A stretch of DNA of 64,000 nucleotides from the NCBI GenBank assembly GCA_965222015.1, contig CBDCTL010000004.1, forward strand, positions 1 through 64,000. Direction: 5' to 3'. The notes beneath the pieces were generated by a model, which saw only the letters and a list, made by a program, of their open reading frames with translations, had not been told where the DNA came from and did not search any database. Both the position numbers and the translations under genes were made by a program. Origin of the DNA: JANQPX01 sp965222015. Lineage in GTDB: Bacteria; Pseudomonadota; Alphaproteobacteria; Geminicoccales; Geminicoccaceae. This document shows positions 53,315 to 62,933 of the stretch, piece by piece; positions within the stretch are counted from its first letter, which is position 1, and every line of letters begins with the position of its first letter.

Positions 53315-53779
53315 CTATCGGATATAGACGACGCCAAAGCGTTCCTCGATCAGCTCGAAATCATGCTCGCCCGCATGGTTCTGCCGAGACGTCTCGGCCA
53401 TGAAATCCTCCGCCCAGTCACCCGGAAAGATGTAGCTGATCAGCTTCGCCGGGCCATCGCCGACATTCCGCATGTAGTGCGAGACGCCGCGCGGGCAGTG
53501 GACCGTGTCGCCGGCCCCGATCGTCTGGACATGATCGCCGATCTTCGCCTCTAGCCGGCCTTCGATGACGTGGAACGTCTGATCCTCCCATTTGTGATAG
53601 TGATCGGGAATGAATCCGCCCGGCCCGATGATGCCGTCGGTTATGACATACTCTCCGGCCGTGGCGTCCTTGCCGACGACCACGCCAGTATATTCTATCG
53701 GCGACATCCAGTATTTCTTGCTCCGGTCCCAGGTCGCGACGACCGTTCGTTTGGGCGTTTCCAAAATTCTTTCAGACAT
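53315..53779 (-). CDS. Cupin-domain protein
   Basis: 154 aa single cupin. Motif 1 is GGFIPDHYHKWEDQTFHVIEGRLEAKIG (His-x-His, Glu) and motif 2 is CPRGVSHYMRNVG (His). Two His, one Glu and one His make a plausible metal site. It could be an isomerase, dioxygenase or sensor. It lies inside the transporter operon, so it probably acts on the imported compound. ATG 53779 with AAAGG upstream. Confidence 0.8.
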   Translation of the reverse strand: MSERILETPKRTVVATWDRSKKYWMSPIEYTGVVVGKDATAGEYVITDGIIGPGGFIPDHYHKWEDQTFHVIEGRLEAKIGDHVQTIGAGDTVHCPRGVSHYMRNVGDGPAKLISYIFPGDWAEDFMAETSRQNHAGEHDFELIEERFGVVYIR

Positions 53780-54236
53780 CAGGGGCAACCTTTCGCCACT
53801 GCGGTTCCGACCACGGCGAGGGAAGAGGCCGCCCGATCCATCGCCGTCGAAGGCTCGGCGGCGCGACGACCGCATTCGCGCAGCGATGCCGAACCGCGTT
53901 GGTCCAGTGATCGGCCGGAGATGACCATCGCTCGACGAGGCGTTCTCGTCCGACACCGTGTGGTAACCTTTTCTTTACCTTCGCACGCTAACCTCGGAAT
54001 CGGGTCCATGCGATCCTCGGAGTCCGCCCGCCCGCTGGAAAAGGGGGCTAGGCGCGGATTCCCAGGATCGCATGGACCGGCGAGACGGCAGGGGTTTAGC
54101 AGGGTTGGGTTAAAACGAAGTAAATGCCGGGCGATCGGCGCCGGCTTCGACAGCACACTTCGCCCCGGCAAGGATCGAGACGCCATGCGGGCGGCAATCG
54201 AAACACACCCTTCGCCATCGAGTCCCGCCAAGTGAA
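53780..54236. other. Spacer splitting the transporter operon, containing the hairpin repeat
   Basis: No gene is supported in these 457 bases between the OppB-type gene and the cupin gene. The middle holds the hairpin repeat at about 53998-54085. The flanks resemble neither a permease nor a cupin. The cupin and OppC genes therefore may need their own promoter; none was recognised. Confidence 0.5.
53998..54085. repeat. Long imperfect hairpin repeat, copy 2 (opposite orientation)
   Basis: The perfect core arms are GGTCCATGCGATCCT at 54003-54017 and its complement at 54064-54078. The central loop (54027-54054) is the reverse complement, with changes, of the loop in copy 1 at 39619-39728, so this is the same element inverted. 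The outer arms have diverged. It sits between the OppB-type permease and cupin genes. Confidence 0.85.
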
Positions 54237-55220
54237 TCATGGCGTCGACGACGCCCGGTCGATGCGGAGGCGGGGGTCGACGGCGTAGTAGAGGAGGTCG
54301 ACGATCAGGTTGATGGTGACGAAGAAAAGCGCGATCAGCACCAGGTAGGAGGACATGATCGGGATGTCGACGAAGTTGATCGCCTGAATGATCAGGAGAC
54401 CCATGCCCGGCCATTGAAACACCGTTTCGGTGATGATCGAAAAGGCGAGCAGGGACCCGATCTGAAGGCCGGTGATGGTGATCACGGGGACGAGGGTGTT
54501 CTTGAGGGCGTGGCCGAAATGGACGGCGCGGTTGGAGAGGCCGCGCGCACGGGCGAATTTGATGTAGTCGGTTCTGAGCACCTCCAGCATCTCGGCGCGC
54601 ACCAGGCGCATGATCAGGGTGAGCTGGAAGAGGGCGAGCGTGATCGCCGGCATGATGATGTGGCTCCAGCCTTTGAGCGTCAGAAAACTGGTCTGCCAAA
54701 GGCCGATGTCGACCAGTCCCTGCCGGCCGAAGGTAGGCAGCCAGCCGAGCCAGACGCCGAAGATCAGGATCAAGAGAATGCCGATCAGGAAGGTCGGGAT
54801 CGAAATCCCGACGAGGGAAAGCGACAGAAATATTTTCGAGAGCCAGCTGTCCCGGTGCAGGCCGGTATAGACGCCCATCGGGATGCCGACGACCAGCGCG
54901 ATCACGGCGGAGAGCGCCACGAGCTCGAGGGTCGCCGGCAGGCGCTCGGCGATCAGGTCGGCGACCGGCTTGCCCATGCGGTAGGATTTTCCGAGTTCAC
55001 CCTGTACCGCATTACCGACCCAGGTGGCGAACTGGATCGGGATAGGATCGTTGAGGCCGAGGCGCTCGCGAAGGGCTTCCCGCTGCTCGATGGTGGCGTC
55101 CACCCCGACCATGTTGTTCACGGGATCGCCGACGAACTGAAACAGCGAAAACGAAATCAGCGCCACCACCAGCATGACCAGGACGGCCTGGGCGAGACGC
55201 TGGATGACGAACGCGATCAC
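54237..55220 (-). CDS. Oligopeptide-type ABC transporter permease, OppB/DppB-like
   Basis: 327 aa. The start FVIQRLAQAVLVMLVVALISFSLF is the OppB hallmark; VVGIPMGVYTGLHRDSWLSKI and DYIKFARARGLSNRAVHFGHALKN (EAA loop) follow. The start is GTG at 55220 with AAGGTG upstream. It pairs with OppC to form the channel. 72 bases after the binding-protein gene. Confidence 0.91.
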   Translation of the reverse strand: MIAFVIQRLAQAVLVMLVVALISFSLFQFVGDPVNNMVGVDATIEQREALRERLGLNDPIPIQFATWVGNAVQGELGKSYRMGKPVADLIAERLPATLELVALSAVIALVVGIPMGVYTGLHRDSWLSKIFLSLSLVGISIPTFLIGILLILIFGVWLGWLPTFGRQGLVDIGLWQTSFLTLKGWSHIIMPAITLALFQLTLIMRLVRAEMLEVLRTDYIKFARARGLSNRAVHFGHALKNTLVPVITITGLQIGSLLAFSIITETVFQWPGMGLLIIQAINFVDIPIMSSYLVLIALFFVTINLIVDLLYYAVDPRLRIDRASSTP

Positions 55221-55246
55221 GGTACTGCCGGCACCTTGTCGACTTT

Positions 55247-55280
55247 GCTCCGGAGCATGGCTGGACCCTGACTCCGGAGC
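55247..55280 (-). promoter_or_regulatory. Intercistronic stem-loop between binding-protein and permease genes
   Basis: GCTCCGGAGC at 55247-55256 and ACTCCGGAGC at 55271-55280 can pair over nine bases around a 15-base loop. It lies in the 72-base gap after the substrate-binding protein gene, like the ugpB-ugpA hairpin, and probably protects the binding-protein mRNA end. Confidence 0.5.
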
Positions 55281-55292
55281 ATCGTCACATGC

Positions 55293-56888
55293 CTACTTCA
55301 TCACGACCGTGCGCAGGTCGACGTCGTTGAACGGCCGCTGGATCACGCTTTCCACCGTGTCGGTGCGGATGCCCCAGGCGAGCGCCTGCTGATGCAGCGG
55401 GATATGGCCGACATCGTCATAGTGGATCTGGAAGGCCTCGCGGATCAGGTCGTTGCGCTCCGCCTCGTCCACGGTGACCGCGATCTGGTCGGCGAGTTCC
55501 TCGATCGCCGGGTTGCTGTAGCGCCCGCTGTTCCATGCGCCCTGCCCGGCGCCGTCGACCGTCATCAGGTTCTGCAAGGGGTTCAGGGCATCGTAGGAAC
55601 CGGGCGTCCAGCCGAGCATGAAGAAGCTCGTGTTGTTGTCCTCGGCCTCGCCGATCTTGTTGAAGTGCAGCGACTTGGTCTGGGCGTTCAGGCTGACGTC
55701 GATGCCGATCCGCTGCAGCATCGGGATGACCGCAGTGCAGATCGCCTCGTCATTGACGTAGCGGTCGTTCGGGCAGTCGAGGGTGACCGGAAAGCCGTCG
55801 GCATAGCCCGCCTCGGCCAGCAGCGCTTTGGCCTGTTCCGGATCATGCTCGTAGGGGGTGTTCATGTCCTCCTGAAAGCCGTTGATGCCGGGCGCCACCA
55901 TCAGGCCCGTCGGGGTCGAGGCGCCGCGCATCACCACCCGCTGGATGGCCGCGGTGTCGATGGCATGGGCGAAGGCCTTTCGCACCTTCACGTCCTTGAA
56001 CGGGTTCACACCCGAGCCCGGCATGTCCATCAGCTCGTCCCGGTGCTGATCGAAGCCGAGGAAGATGGTGCGCAGCTCCGGTCCCTGCAGCACCTCGACA
56101 TTGCCGTCGCCGTTCAGGCGGTCGATGTCCTGCAGCGGCACCGGGTAGATCAGGTCGAGCTCGCCGGACAAGAGAGCGGCGACGCGGGTCGCATCGTTGC
56201 CGATCGGCGTGAATTCGGCGCGGGTGAGGTTGTCGGTTCGGTTTTCCTGGTTCCACCAGCCCTCGAACGGCTCCAGCACCACCTGGTTGTCCTGCACCCA
56301 CTCGACCACCTTGAACGGGCCGGTGCCGTTGGCGTTGGTGTTGGCGAAATTGATCTTGCCCGCCTCCTGGATCACCTCGAAGGCGTCGTTCTCCTCCATG
56401 TATTCTTCATCGACGATATAGAAATTCGGCATGTTCAAAAGGAGGATCGGATCCGGTCCCTTGGTCACGATCTCGATCGTGAAATCGTCGATCGCCTCGA
56501 CGGATTCCACCGAGGTGAGCGCAAAGCCCATATCCGAGGTCTCCTGGATCTGGCGCTTGAAGGAATAGACCACGTCGTTGGCGGCGAACGGATTGCCGTT
56601 GTGGAAGGTCACGCCCTCACGCAGCGTGAACCGCCAGGTGACGTCGTCGATGCGCTCCCATTCCGTCGCGAGATCCGGCTCCAGGGAGAGATCGGGCAGA
56701 CGGTGGATCAGCCGGCCATAAACGTTGCTTTTCATGGTGTTGGTCGGCCCCTCGTTGTTCATGTGGGGGTCGAGACCGAGAATGTCGCCGGTGGTGGAAT
56801 AGCGAAAGGTCTTGGCGTCGGCACCGGCGGCGGCGCTCATGAGGGCGGCGGCCGAGATGGCGAGCAGAAGGCTTCGTCCCGAGACCAT
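55293..56888 (-). CDS. Oligopeptide-type ABC substrate-binding protein (SBP_bac_5)
   Basis: 531 aa with a Sec signal peptide (SLLLAISAAALMSAAAGADA, cleavage near residue 25). The mature body matches the DppA/OppA family: RYSTTGDILGLDPHMN, LVYGRL-type NVYGRLIHRLPDLSLEPDLATEWE, WRFTLREGVTFHNG and DAIDTAAIQRVVMRG. It delivers peptides or related small amides to the OppBCDF-type channel. First gene of the 47136-56888 operon. ATG 56888. Confidence 0.92.
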   Translation of the reverse strand: MVSGRSLLLAISAAALMSAAAGADAKTFRYSTTGDILGLDPHMNNEGPTNTMKSNVYGRLIHRLPDLSLEPDLATEWERIDDVTWRFTLREGVTFHNGNPFAANDVVYSFKRQIQETSDMGFALTSVESVEAIDDFTIEIVTKGPDPILLLNMPNFYIVDEEYMEENDAFEVIQEAGKINFANTNANGTGPFKVVEWVQDNQVVLEPFEGWWNQENRTDNLTRAEFTPIGNDATRVAALLSGELDLIYPVPLQDIDRLNGDGNVEVLQGPELRTIFLGFDQHRDELMDMPGSGVNPFKDVKVRKAFAHAIDTAAIQRVVMRGASTPTGLMVAPGINGFQEDMNTPYEHDPEQAKALLAEAGYADGFPVTLDCPNDRYVNDEAICTAVIPMLQRIGIDVSLNAQTKSLHFNKIGEAEDNNTSFFMLGWTPGSYDALNPLQNLMTVDGAGQGAWNSGRYSNPAIEELADQIAVTVDEAERNDLIREAFQIHYDDVGHIPLHQQALAWGIRTDTVESVIQRPFNDVDLRTVVMK

Positions 56889-57042
56889 GTCAAATCACTC
56901 CCTGTCGTTGGCTTGTTACGTTCATCTTAGAGCGTCTGCCGCGTGGCGCAATTCCCGGGATGACCGGACCTGCGGCTCGTTCACTCTTTCTCAACCAGTC
57001 CGCGCTAGAGTGGCAGGAGCAGGCAAGAGACGGAAAGAGCGG

Positions 57043-57669
57043 ATGCTGCCAGCGATCGGATCGGTGAGCGGGCTCGCCGGCCAGGGGCGGGTCGGCGTGG
57101 TCGTCAGCGCGCAGCCGATCAGCGAGCCGGAAAACGGCCGCCAGTTGGTGGCGCTGCGCATCAGGGAAACCGAGCGCGTCCAGAGCGGGCAGCGGAATGA
57201 CGGGGTCGATGCGGCGGGGCCCGCCGGCACCGGACCACAGGCGGCTCAGCTTGCTGGCCGGCCCGAGACCGGCCCTCGCTCGGCGAAGCTGCCGGACGAG
57301 CTTTCGCCGTCCGAAAGGGCCGACGTCGCGAAGCTGCAGCAGCGGGATCAGCAGGTCAGGCAGGAGGAAAAGGCGCATGCCGCCGTCGCCGGCGACCTCG
57401 CCGGGCCGATCAACTATGTCTACCAGCGCGGCCCGGACGGCCGGCAATATGCGGTCGGCGGCTCCGTCAGCCTTCAGGCCGGCAATCCGAGCGGTGATCC
57501 CGAGCAGGCGAGACGCCTCGCCGGCCGCATGGCCGCCGCCGCCAACGCCGCGACCAATCCCTCCGCGCAGGACTATGCAGCGGCACGTCAGGCCTACGCC
57601 TTCGGCAGCCAGCTTGGTGAACCGACACGGCCCGAGGATCGACGTCAGGGGGTCGACCTCGAGCTGTAA
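57043..57669 (+). CDS. SprA-related putative metalloprotease family protein
   Basis: 208 aa. The N-terminal half (~1-90) is disordered (Gly/Ala/Pro/Arg rich). Residues ~95-200 match the SprA-related/CJM1_0395 family: LSPSERADVAKLQQRDQQVRQEEKAHAAVAGD, YVYQRGPDGRQYAVGGSVSL and DPEQARRLAGRMAAAANA. The conserved His in EKAHAAVAG is the candidate metal ligand. Activity is unproven in the family as far as I know. ATG 57043 with GGAAAGAG upstream. Confidence 0.8.
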   Translation: MLPAIGSVSGLAGQGRVGVVVSAQPISEPENGRQLVALRIRETERVQSGQRNDGVDAAGPAGTGPQAAQLAGRPETGPRSAKLPDELSPSERADVAKLQQRDQQVRQEEKAHAAVAGDLAGPINYVYQRGPDGRQYAVGGSVSLQAGNPSGDPEQARRLAGRMAAAANAATNPSAQDYAAARQAYAFGSQLGEPTRPEDRRQGVDLEL

Positions 57670-57814
57670 GCGTCGTCACGATCCCGCCAGGAGGGGCACC
57701 TCGGCCGTTCAGAAACGGTTCACTTACCGCACCCTATCGTCATCAAGCTTGCCGGCCGGATGCTGCGCCTCTATCTAGGGGCGTCACGACGTCATCGGAT
57801 TTGGGAGAAGAAAC

Positions 57815-58438
57815 GTGCGACAGGTGCTTGTTCGGCTGACCGGAAGTCTGGTGGCGGTCCTCGGGTTCTGGGTTCTGATCTCCCTGCCGCTGGTTCTGGG
57901 CGAGAGCTCCGCCGCCGAGGTCGGCGAGCGCTCGATCGGCGATGCCGAGGCGCCGGTGACGATCATCGAATATTCCTCGCTCACCTGCCCGCACTGCGCC
58001 TCCTTTCACAACGAGATCCTCCCCGATCTGAAGGAGCGCTATATCGAGACCGGCAAGGTTCGTATGGTCTTTCGCGACTTTCCGCTGAACGAGCCGGCCG
58101 TCGAGGCTGCGGTGCTGGCCCATTGCGCCGGTCCCGAGCGCTACGTCGGCTTCCTCGACGTGCTCTTCCAGACCCAGGAGAGCTGGGCGTCCGCCGGCGA
58201 CACCCGCGCGGCGCTCAAGCAGCTCGGCAAGCTCGGCGGCCTCGGCGACAGCCAGATGGACGCCTGCTTCGACGACGAAAGCATGGTCGACGGCGTGCTG
58301 CAGTCGCGCCTCGTCGGTCAGAACGAACACCAGGTGCAGTCGACGCCGAGCTTCGTGATCGACGGCCAGACCTATGCCGGCTCGCGCAGCGTCGACGAGT
58401 TCGCCGAGATCATCGACCCGCTGCTCGGCGGCTCCTGA
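57815..58438 (+). CDS. DsbA-family thiol:disulfide oxidoreductase
   Basis: 207 aa. A signal peptide or anchor (VAVLGFWVLISLPLVLG), then a thioredoxin fold with Cys58-Pro-His-Cys61 (SLTCPHCASFH) and the cis-Pro loop STPSFVIDG. Resembles the DsbA/ScsC-like proteins of alphaproteobacteria that oxidise or isomerise periplasmic disulfides. The start is GTG at 57815 with GGGAGAAG upstream. Confidence 0.92.
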   Translation: MRQVLVRLTGSLVAVLGFWVLISLPLVLGESSAAEVGERSIGDAEAPVTIIEYSSLTCPHCASFHNEILPDLKERYIETGKVRMVFRDFPLNEPAVEAAVLAHCAGPERYVGFLDVLFQTQESWASAGDTRAALKQLGKLGGLGDSQMDACFDDESMVDGVLQSRLVGQNEHQVQSTPSFVIDGQTYAGSRSVDEFAEIIDPLLGGS

Positions 58439-58531
58439 GCGCGTCCCCATTTACGTCCATCCCGGCCTCTGCGATCATCGCCCCTTCACCGTGAAGAGGA
58501 TGAGGCATCGTGAAGGGGATGGGGATCGTCC

Positions 58532-58885
58532 ATGGCTGCCATCGAGCGGACACCGGGCAGCGCCCGCGGGCGCTGCCGGATCGTCGAACATGACGGGCTG
58601 ATCTGGACCGTCGCGACCGCCGAGGGCGAGACGGTCGCCGAGCAGACATCCGCCACCCTCGCCCGGATCGAGGCGAGCCTGATCGAGGCCGGGACCGACA
58701 AGCACCACATCCTGGACGCGACGGTCTATCTGGCCGATCTCGGCACGAAGGTCGAGATGGACGCGGTCTGGTGTGCTTGGATTCCGGACGACGGCTGGCC
58801 CTGCCGCGCCTGCGTCGGCACCGAGCTCGCGGGCGATACGCTGGTGGAAATCAAGCTCACCGCCGCCAAGCCACGCGGCGGATGA
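58532..58885 (+). CDS. RidA (YjgF/YER057c/UK114) family protein
   Basis: 117 aa trimeric RidA fold: DGLIWTVATAEGETVAEQTSATLARIEASL, then DATVYLADLGTKVEMDAVWCAWI and a conserved Arg in WPCRACVGTELAG that binds 2-imino acids in deaminating members. Sits 30 bases before the amidase gene. Probably a reactive enamine/imine deaminase or an amidase partner. Confidence 0.85.
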   Translation: MAAIERTPGSARGRCRIVEHDGLIWTVATAEGETVAEQTSATLARIEASLIEAGTDKHHILDATVYLADLGTKVEMDAVWCAWIPDDGWPCRACVGTELAGDTLVEIKLTAAKPRGG

Positions 58886-58915
58886 AGGGGAACGAGCGGC
58901 GGGGAGATCCGGGGT

Positions 58916-60337
58916 ATGACCACAGCTGAAGACGGCCTGGCGCTCGGTGCCAGAGTGCGCGCCGGCGAGGTGAGCGCGGTCGAGCTGGTCGAGGCCGCGA
59001 TCGCGCGCATCGAGGCCCACGATCCGTCATTGAACGCCGTCGTCACCAAAGCTTACGAGCAGGCGCTCGACGCGGCCCGGGAGCAGACGCCGGACGGACC
59101 CTTCGCAGGCGTGCCCTTTCTCCTGAAGGATCTCGGCGGCGCCCTCGCCGGTGTGCCGTTCTCCGGCGGCTCACGCTTCTTCGCGGACGTCCGTCCGCCC
59201 GTCGACAGCGTCCTGGTGCAGCGCTACAAGGCCGCAGGCCTGATCCCGCTCGGCCGCACCAACACGCCGGAATTCGGTCTGAACGCCTCGACCGAGCCCG
59301 TGCTGTTCGGCCCGACCCGCAATCCCTGGGACACCGAACGAAGCCCGGGCGGCTCCAGCGGTGGGTCGGCTGCGGCTGTCGCCGCCGGCTTCGTGCCGCT
59401 GGCCCATGCCAGCGACGGCGGCGGATCGATCCGCATCCCCGCCTCCTGCTGCGGCCTGTTCGGGCTCAAGACCACGCGCGCCCGCAACACCATGGCGCCC
59501 TATCTCGGCGAAAGCCTCGCCGGCTGCGCGGTCGAGCATGTGGTCTCGCGAAGCGTTCGCGACAGTGCCGCCGCACTCGACGCCACCGCCGGCCCGGCGA
59601 CCGGCGATCCGAACATCGCCCCTCCCCCTGTCCGCCCGTTTCTCGACGAGGTCGGGCGTGAACCGCGACCGCTCAGGATCGCGATCACCACGGCGGCGTT
59701 CGGCGACGTGCCGGTTCACGAGGACTGCATCAACGCCGCCGAAAAGGCGGGGCGGCTCTGCGAGCAACTCGGCCATGTCGTCGAGCCGGCGAGCCCTGCC
59801 TTCGACTCCGACACGCTGGACCAGGACTACAACCAGCTCTTCGCGGTCGGCGCGACCGCCAACATCCGCCAGCGCGCGGCCGCCCTTGGCCGGGAGATTT
59901 CAGAGGACGGGTTCGAGCGCGTCACCTGGATGATGATGCAGCAGGCGGATCGGCTGCGCGCCGCCGACTATGTGCAGATCCTGAACCGGCTGCATGCGAT
60001 CAGCCGTGAAATCGCCGCATTTTTCGAGACTTACGACCTTCTCCTCACCCCCACCCTCGCCCAGCCGCCGGTGCCGATCGGCCATCTCGACATGATGAGC
60101 GACGACCTCGACGACTATGTGCAGCGCCTCTGGCGCTTCGCGTCCTTCACCTATCAGTTCAACGTCACGGGCCAACCGGCCATGTCCGTGCCGCTTTTCT
60201 GGAACGAGAACGGTCTCCCGATCGGGGTGCAGTTCGTCGGCCGCTTCGGCGACGAGGCCACCCTCTTTCAGCTCGCCGGCCAGCTCGAGCGAGCGGCTCC
60301 CTGGCGGGATCGGCGCCCGCCCGTCTTCGCCGCCTGA
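58916..60337 (+). CDS. Amidase signature family hydrolase
   Basis: 473 aa. The Ser-cisSer-Lys triad is complete: Lys71 (PFLLKDLGG), Ser147/148 in SPGGSSGGSAAAVAAG, and nucleophile Ser171 in SDGGGSIRIPASCCG. The closest relatives I recognise are 6-aminohexanoate cyclic-dimer hydrolase (NylA)-type amidases. Substrate unknown. It is probably co-transcribed with the RidA-like gene. Confidence 0.9.
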   Translation: MTTAEDGLALGARVRAGEVSAVELVEAAIARIEAHDPSLNAVVTKAYEQALDAAREQTPDGPFAGVPFLLKDLGGALAGVPFSGGSRFFADVRPPVDSVLVQRYKAAGLIPLGRTNTPEFGLNASTEPVLFGPTRNPWDTERSPGGSSGGSAAAVAAGFVPLAHASDGGGSIRIPASCCGLFGLKTTRARNTMAPYLGESLAGCAVEHVVSRSVRDSAAALDATAGPATGDPNIAPPPVRPFLDEVGREPRPLRIAITTAAFGDVPVHEDCINAAEKAGRLCEQLGHVVEPASPAFDSDTLDQDYNQLFAVGATANIRQRAAALGREISEDGFERVTWMMMQQADRLRAADYVQILNRLHAISREIAAFFETYDLLLTPTLAQPPVPIGHLDMMSDDLDDYVQRLWRFASFTYQFNVTGQPAMSVPLFWNENGLPIGVQFVGRFGDEATLFQLAGQLERAAPWRDRRPPVFAA

Positions 60338-60500
60338 TCGCCGCATCCCGGGACGATGACCGCCCGCCGGCCCTTGCTAAGCGGCGCGCCGTCTCACAAG
60401 ATTGAAAGGAAGAAATCAGACCGGTCGAGACGGTGCCCTCAAGACGGCGGTTATGCCGGACCGAGGGTGAAAGCCCGATACGGCGGCATGTGGGGAGGGC

Positions 60501-61481
60501 ATGACGGACGCCTCGTTGACGACGTTCAGAAGGCTTGCGGACGAGCTCGGCGCGCTGGTCCTGGGACGATCGTCCCTCATCGAGCGGCTGCTGACCGCCC
60601 TTCTCGCCGACGGTCACGTCCTGCTCGAAGGCCCGCCCGGGCTCGCCAAGACCAGGGCGGCCTACCTGCTCGCTTCGTCGATCGACGCGACCTTCCAGCG
60701 AATCCAGTTCACCCCCGATCTGCTGCCCGCCGATCTCACCGGCACCACCGTCTACGACGCCCACGAGCACCGCTTCGACTTCCACGCCGGCCCGCTCTTT
60801 CACAACGTGATCCTGGCGGACGAGATCAACCGGGCGCCCGCCAAGGTCCAGGCCGCCCTGCTCGAGGCCATGGAGGAGCGCCAGATCACCGCAGGCGGCG
60901 AGACCCGGGCCCTCGCAGATCCCTTCTTCGTGATCGCGACCCAGAACCCGATCGAGGAGGAAGGCACCTACGAGCTGCCGGCCGCGCAGCTCGACCGGTT
61001 CATGATGCGGGTGCTGGTGGACTATCCCGACGATGCGGTCGAACGTACCATTCTCGATCTGGTCCAGGCCGAAAGCCGGAGCGGCTCCAGTCACCTGCCG
61101 CCGACCGACGGCGTGTCGAAAATCGATCCGGGCGATCTCCAGCACGCGCGGCGCGCGGTGCTCGACGTGCATCTGTCCGAGCCCGTGAAGGACTATATCG
61201 TCCGGCTGGTCGGCGCGACCAGGGGGCGGGGCGACGATCGGCACGGGCTCGCCGATCAGATCGCCCATGCGGTCAGCCCGCGCGGCACGCTCGCGCTCGC
61301 CCGCCTCGGCCAGGCGCGGGCGTGGCTGCACGAGCGCGACCATGTACTGCCCGAGGACGTGCAGGCGCTCGCCATCGACACCCTCGCTCATCGCCTCGGC
61401 CTGACTTACCGGGCCGAAGCCGAGGGCGCCGTCGATCGCGATCTGGTGGAGGCGCTGCTCGATCATGTGGCCGTCGTTTGA
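60501..61481 (+). CDS. MoxR family AAA+ ATPase
   Basis: 326 aa. Walker A GPPGLAKT (residues 44-51), Walker B VILADEINRAP, sensor 1 IATQNPIEEEGTYELP and the MoxR Arg finger region QLDRFMMRV. Acts as a chaperone, often assembling metalloenzyme or envelope complexes with VWA proteins. GGGGAGGG before ATG 60501. It overlaps the DUF58 gene by 17 bases. Confidence 0.93.
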   Translation: MTDASLTTFRRLADELGALVLGRSSLIERLLTALLADGHVLLEGPPGLAKTRAAYLLASSIDATFQRIQFTPDLLPADLTGTTVYDAHEHRFDFHAGPLFHNVILADEINRAPAKVQAALLEAMEERQITAGGETRALADPFFVIATQNPIEEEGTYELPAAQLDRFMMRVLVDYPDDAVERTILDLVQAESRSGSSHLPPTDGVSKIDPGDLQHARRAVLDVHLSEPVKDYIVRLVGATRGRGDDRHGLADQIAHAVSPRGTLALARLGQARAWLHERDHVLPEDVQALAIDTLAHRLGLTYRAEAEGAVDRDLVEALLDHVAVV

Positions 61482-62436
61482 CGTCAGCCGATTCTGGCCG
61501 CGGCCGTCGACGGGCCGCGGCACCCCGTTCACCCTCGAAGGCGCGCACGACGCCGTCCGGCTGCATCTGGACGAGCTGATCGCGATGCGCGACCGTCGCG
61601 GCGGTTTCGGGCGGAGCCGGCGGATCGACGGTTTTCGCTTCGGCGACCTTTCGAGCCGGCGGCGCGGCGCCGGGCTGGAGCTGGACAGCATCGGCCCCTA
61701 TCAGTGGGGCGACGACATCCGGCACATGGACTGGTTCGCGACCGCCCGGACCGGCCGCCCGCAGGTCAAGCAGTTCCGCCGCGACGTCCAGCGGACCATC
61801 ATGCTCGCGCTCGACCTTCGCCCATCGATGATGTTCGGCTCGCGCCGGCAGCTCATGGCCAAGACCGCCTGCCTCGCCGCCGCCAGGATCGCCTGGTCGA
61901 CCTCGAAGGATCACCAGCCGCTCGGTCTTTTCCTGCTGGGCGGCGATCCGGCGGTCGAGCTGATCCCGCCGCGGCGCGGCCGGCGCGCCCGGCTCCAGCA
62001 TCTGGCGCGGATCGTCGATGCCTATGATCGCGCGATCGCCCGCGCCGGCGCCGCGTCGCCGCCGCTCGACGACCTGCTCCAAGGCCTGCCCGGCTGCCTG
62101 TCCGGGGACGTGGAAGCGGTCATCGTCAGCGACTTCAGCCATCTCGGCGACGGCTTCGATCGACGTCTCCGCGAGATCGGCGACCGGGGCGAGCAGAGCG
62201 CCGTCGTGATCGAGGACAGCCTGATGCGAACACCGCCGCCGCCCGGATCCTACCCGCTGCGCGACGGCCGGGACCGGCGGCTTCGGACGGTTGCCATCGG
62301 GCGGCGCGATACGAATCTCTACATCGAGGAAGCCGAACGTCAGCGCCGCGTTCTTGCGGCACGCCTTTTGAGCCTCGGCATGCGCCAGGCGCTGATCGCG
62401 GATCCACAATCGATCGACGAAGGCCATTTCAGGTGA
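61465..62436 (+). CDS. DUF58 domain protein of the MoxR operon
   Basis: 323 aa. The DUF58 signature GPYQWGDDIRHMDWFATARTGRPQVKQFRRD is complete. A VWA-like half follows (TIMLALDLRPSMMF, where DxRxS stands in for the MIDAS DxSxS). Helps link MoxR to its client. Ends in a four-base overlap with the DUF4381 gene. Confidence 0.9.
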   Translation: MWPSFDVSRFWPRPSTGRGTPFTLEGAHDAVRLHLDELIAMRDRRGGFGRSRRIDGFRFGDLSSRRRGAGLELDSIGPYQWGDDIRHMDWFATARTGRPQVKQFRRDVQRTIMLALDLRPSMMFGSRRQLMAKTACLAAARIAWSTSKDHQPLGLFLLGGDPAVELIPPRRGRRARLQHLARIVDAYDRAIARAGAASPPLDDLLQGLPGCLSGDVEAVIVSDFSHLGDGFDRRLREIGDRGEQSAVVIEDSLMRTPPPPGSYPLRDGRDRRLRTVAIGRRDTNLYIEEAERQRRVLAARLLSLGMRQALIADPQSIDEGHFR

Positions 62437-62933
62437 CGCCTGAACAGATACTTCGAGACCTGCGCGACATCCATCTACCTGCCGAGGCGGCGGGCGGCGG
62501 CGGGTCAGGCATCGTCCACTGGCCGATCACGGTCGTCATCGTCGCGCTGGCGATCGGCGCCTGGTTCGCCTGGCGGCGGCGCTCGGCCTGGCGACAGGAC
62601 GCGGCCCGCCATCTCGACAGGATCGAGCGGGATGCCCGAGACGGCCGCGTTCTCGAAGGCTGGAGCGAGCTCTCGGTTCTGCTTCGCCGCGTCGCGCTCC
62701 ATGTCTCGGGGCGAAGGGAAGTCGCGGGCCTGGTCGGCGAGGCCTGGCTCGAAAAACTCGACCGGCTGTTCGATACCGACCTCTTCTCGGCGGGGCCGGG
62801 CCGCGGCATCGCCAGCCTGCCCTATCGGCGGCACGTGCCGTCCGGCGACGAGGAGGAGGCGATGAGGACGACGCTCGCCCATACCATCGCCGGCCTGCGC
62901 CGACACCTGCACAACCTCGGCCGCCCGATATGA
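62433..62933 (+). CDS. DUF4381 family membrane protein
   Basis: 166 aa. A start peptide EQILRDLRDIHLPAEA, one membrane helix (~residues 27-45, HWPITVVIVALAIGAWFAW) and a helical cytoplasmic domain (VSGRREVAGLVGEAWLEKLDRLF). GTG 62433 start, overlapping the DUF58 stop. A standard member of Bat-type operons; molecular role unknown. Confidence 0.85.
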   Translation: MTPEQILRDLRDIHLPAEAAGGGGSGIVHWPITVVIVALAIGAWFAWRRRSAWRQDAARHLDRIERDARDGRVLEGWSELSVLLRRVALHVSGRREVAGLVGEAWLEKLDRLFDTDLFSAGPGRGIASLPYRRHVPSGDEEEAMRTTLAHTIAGLRRHLHNLGRPI

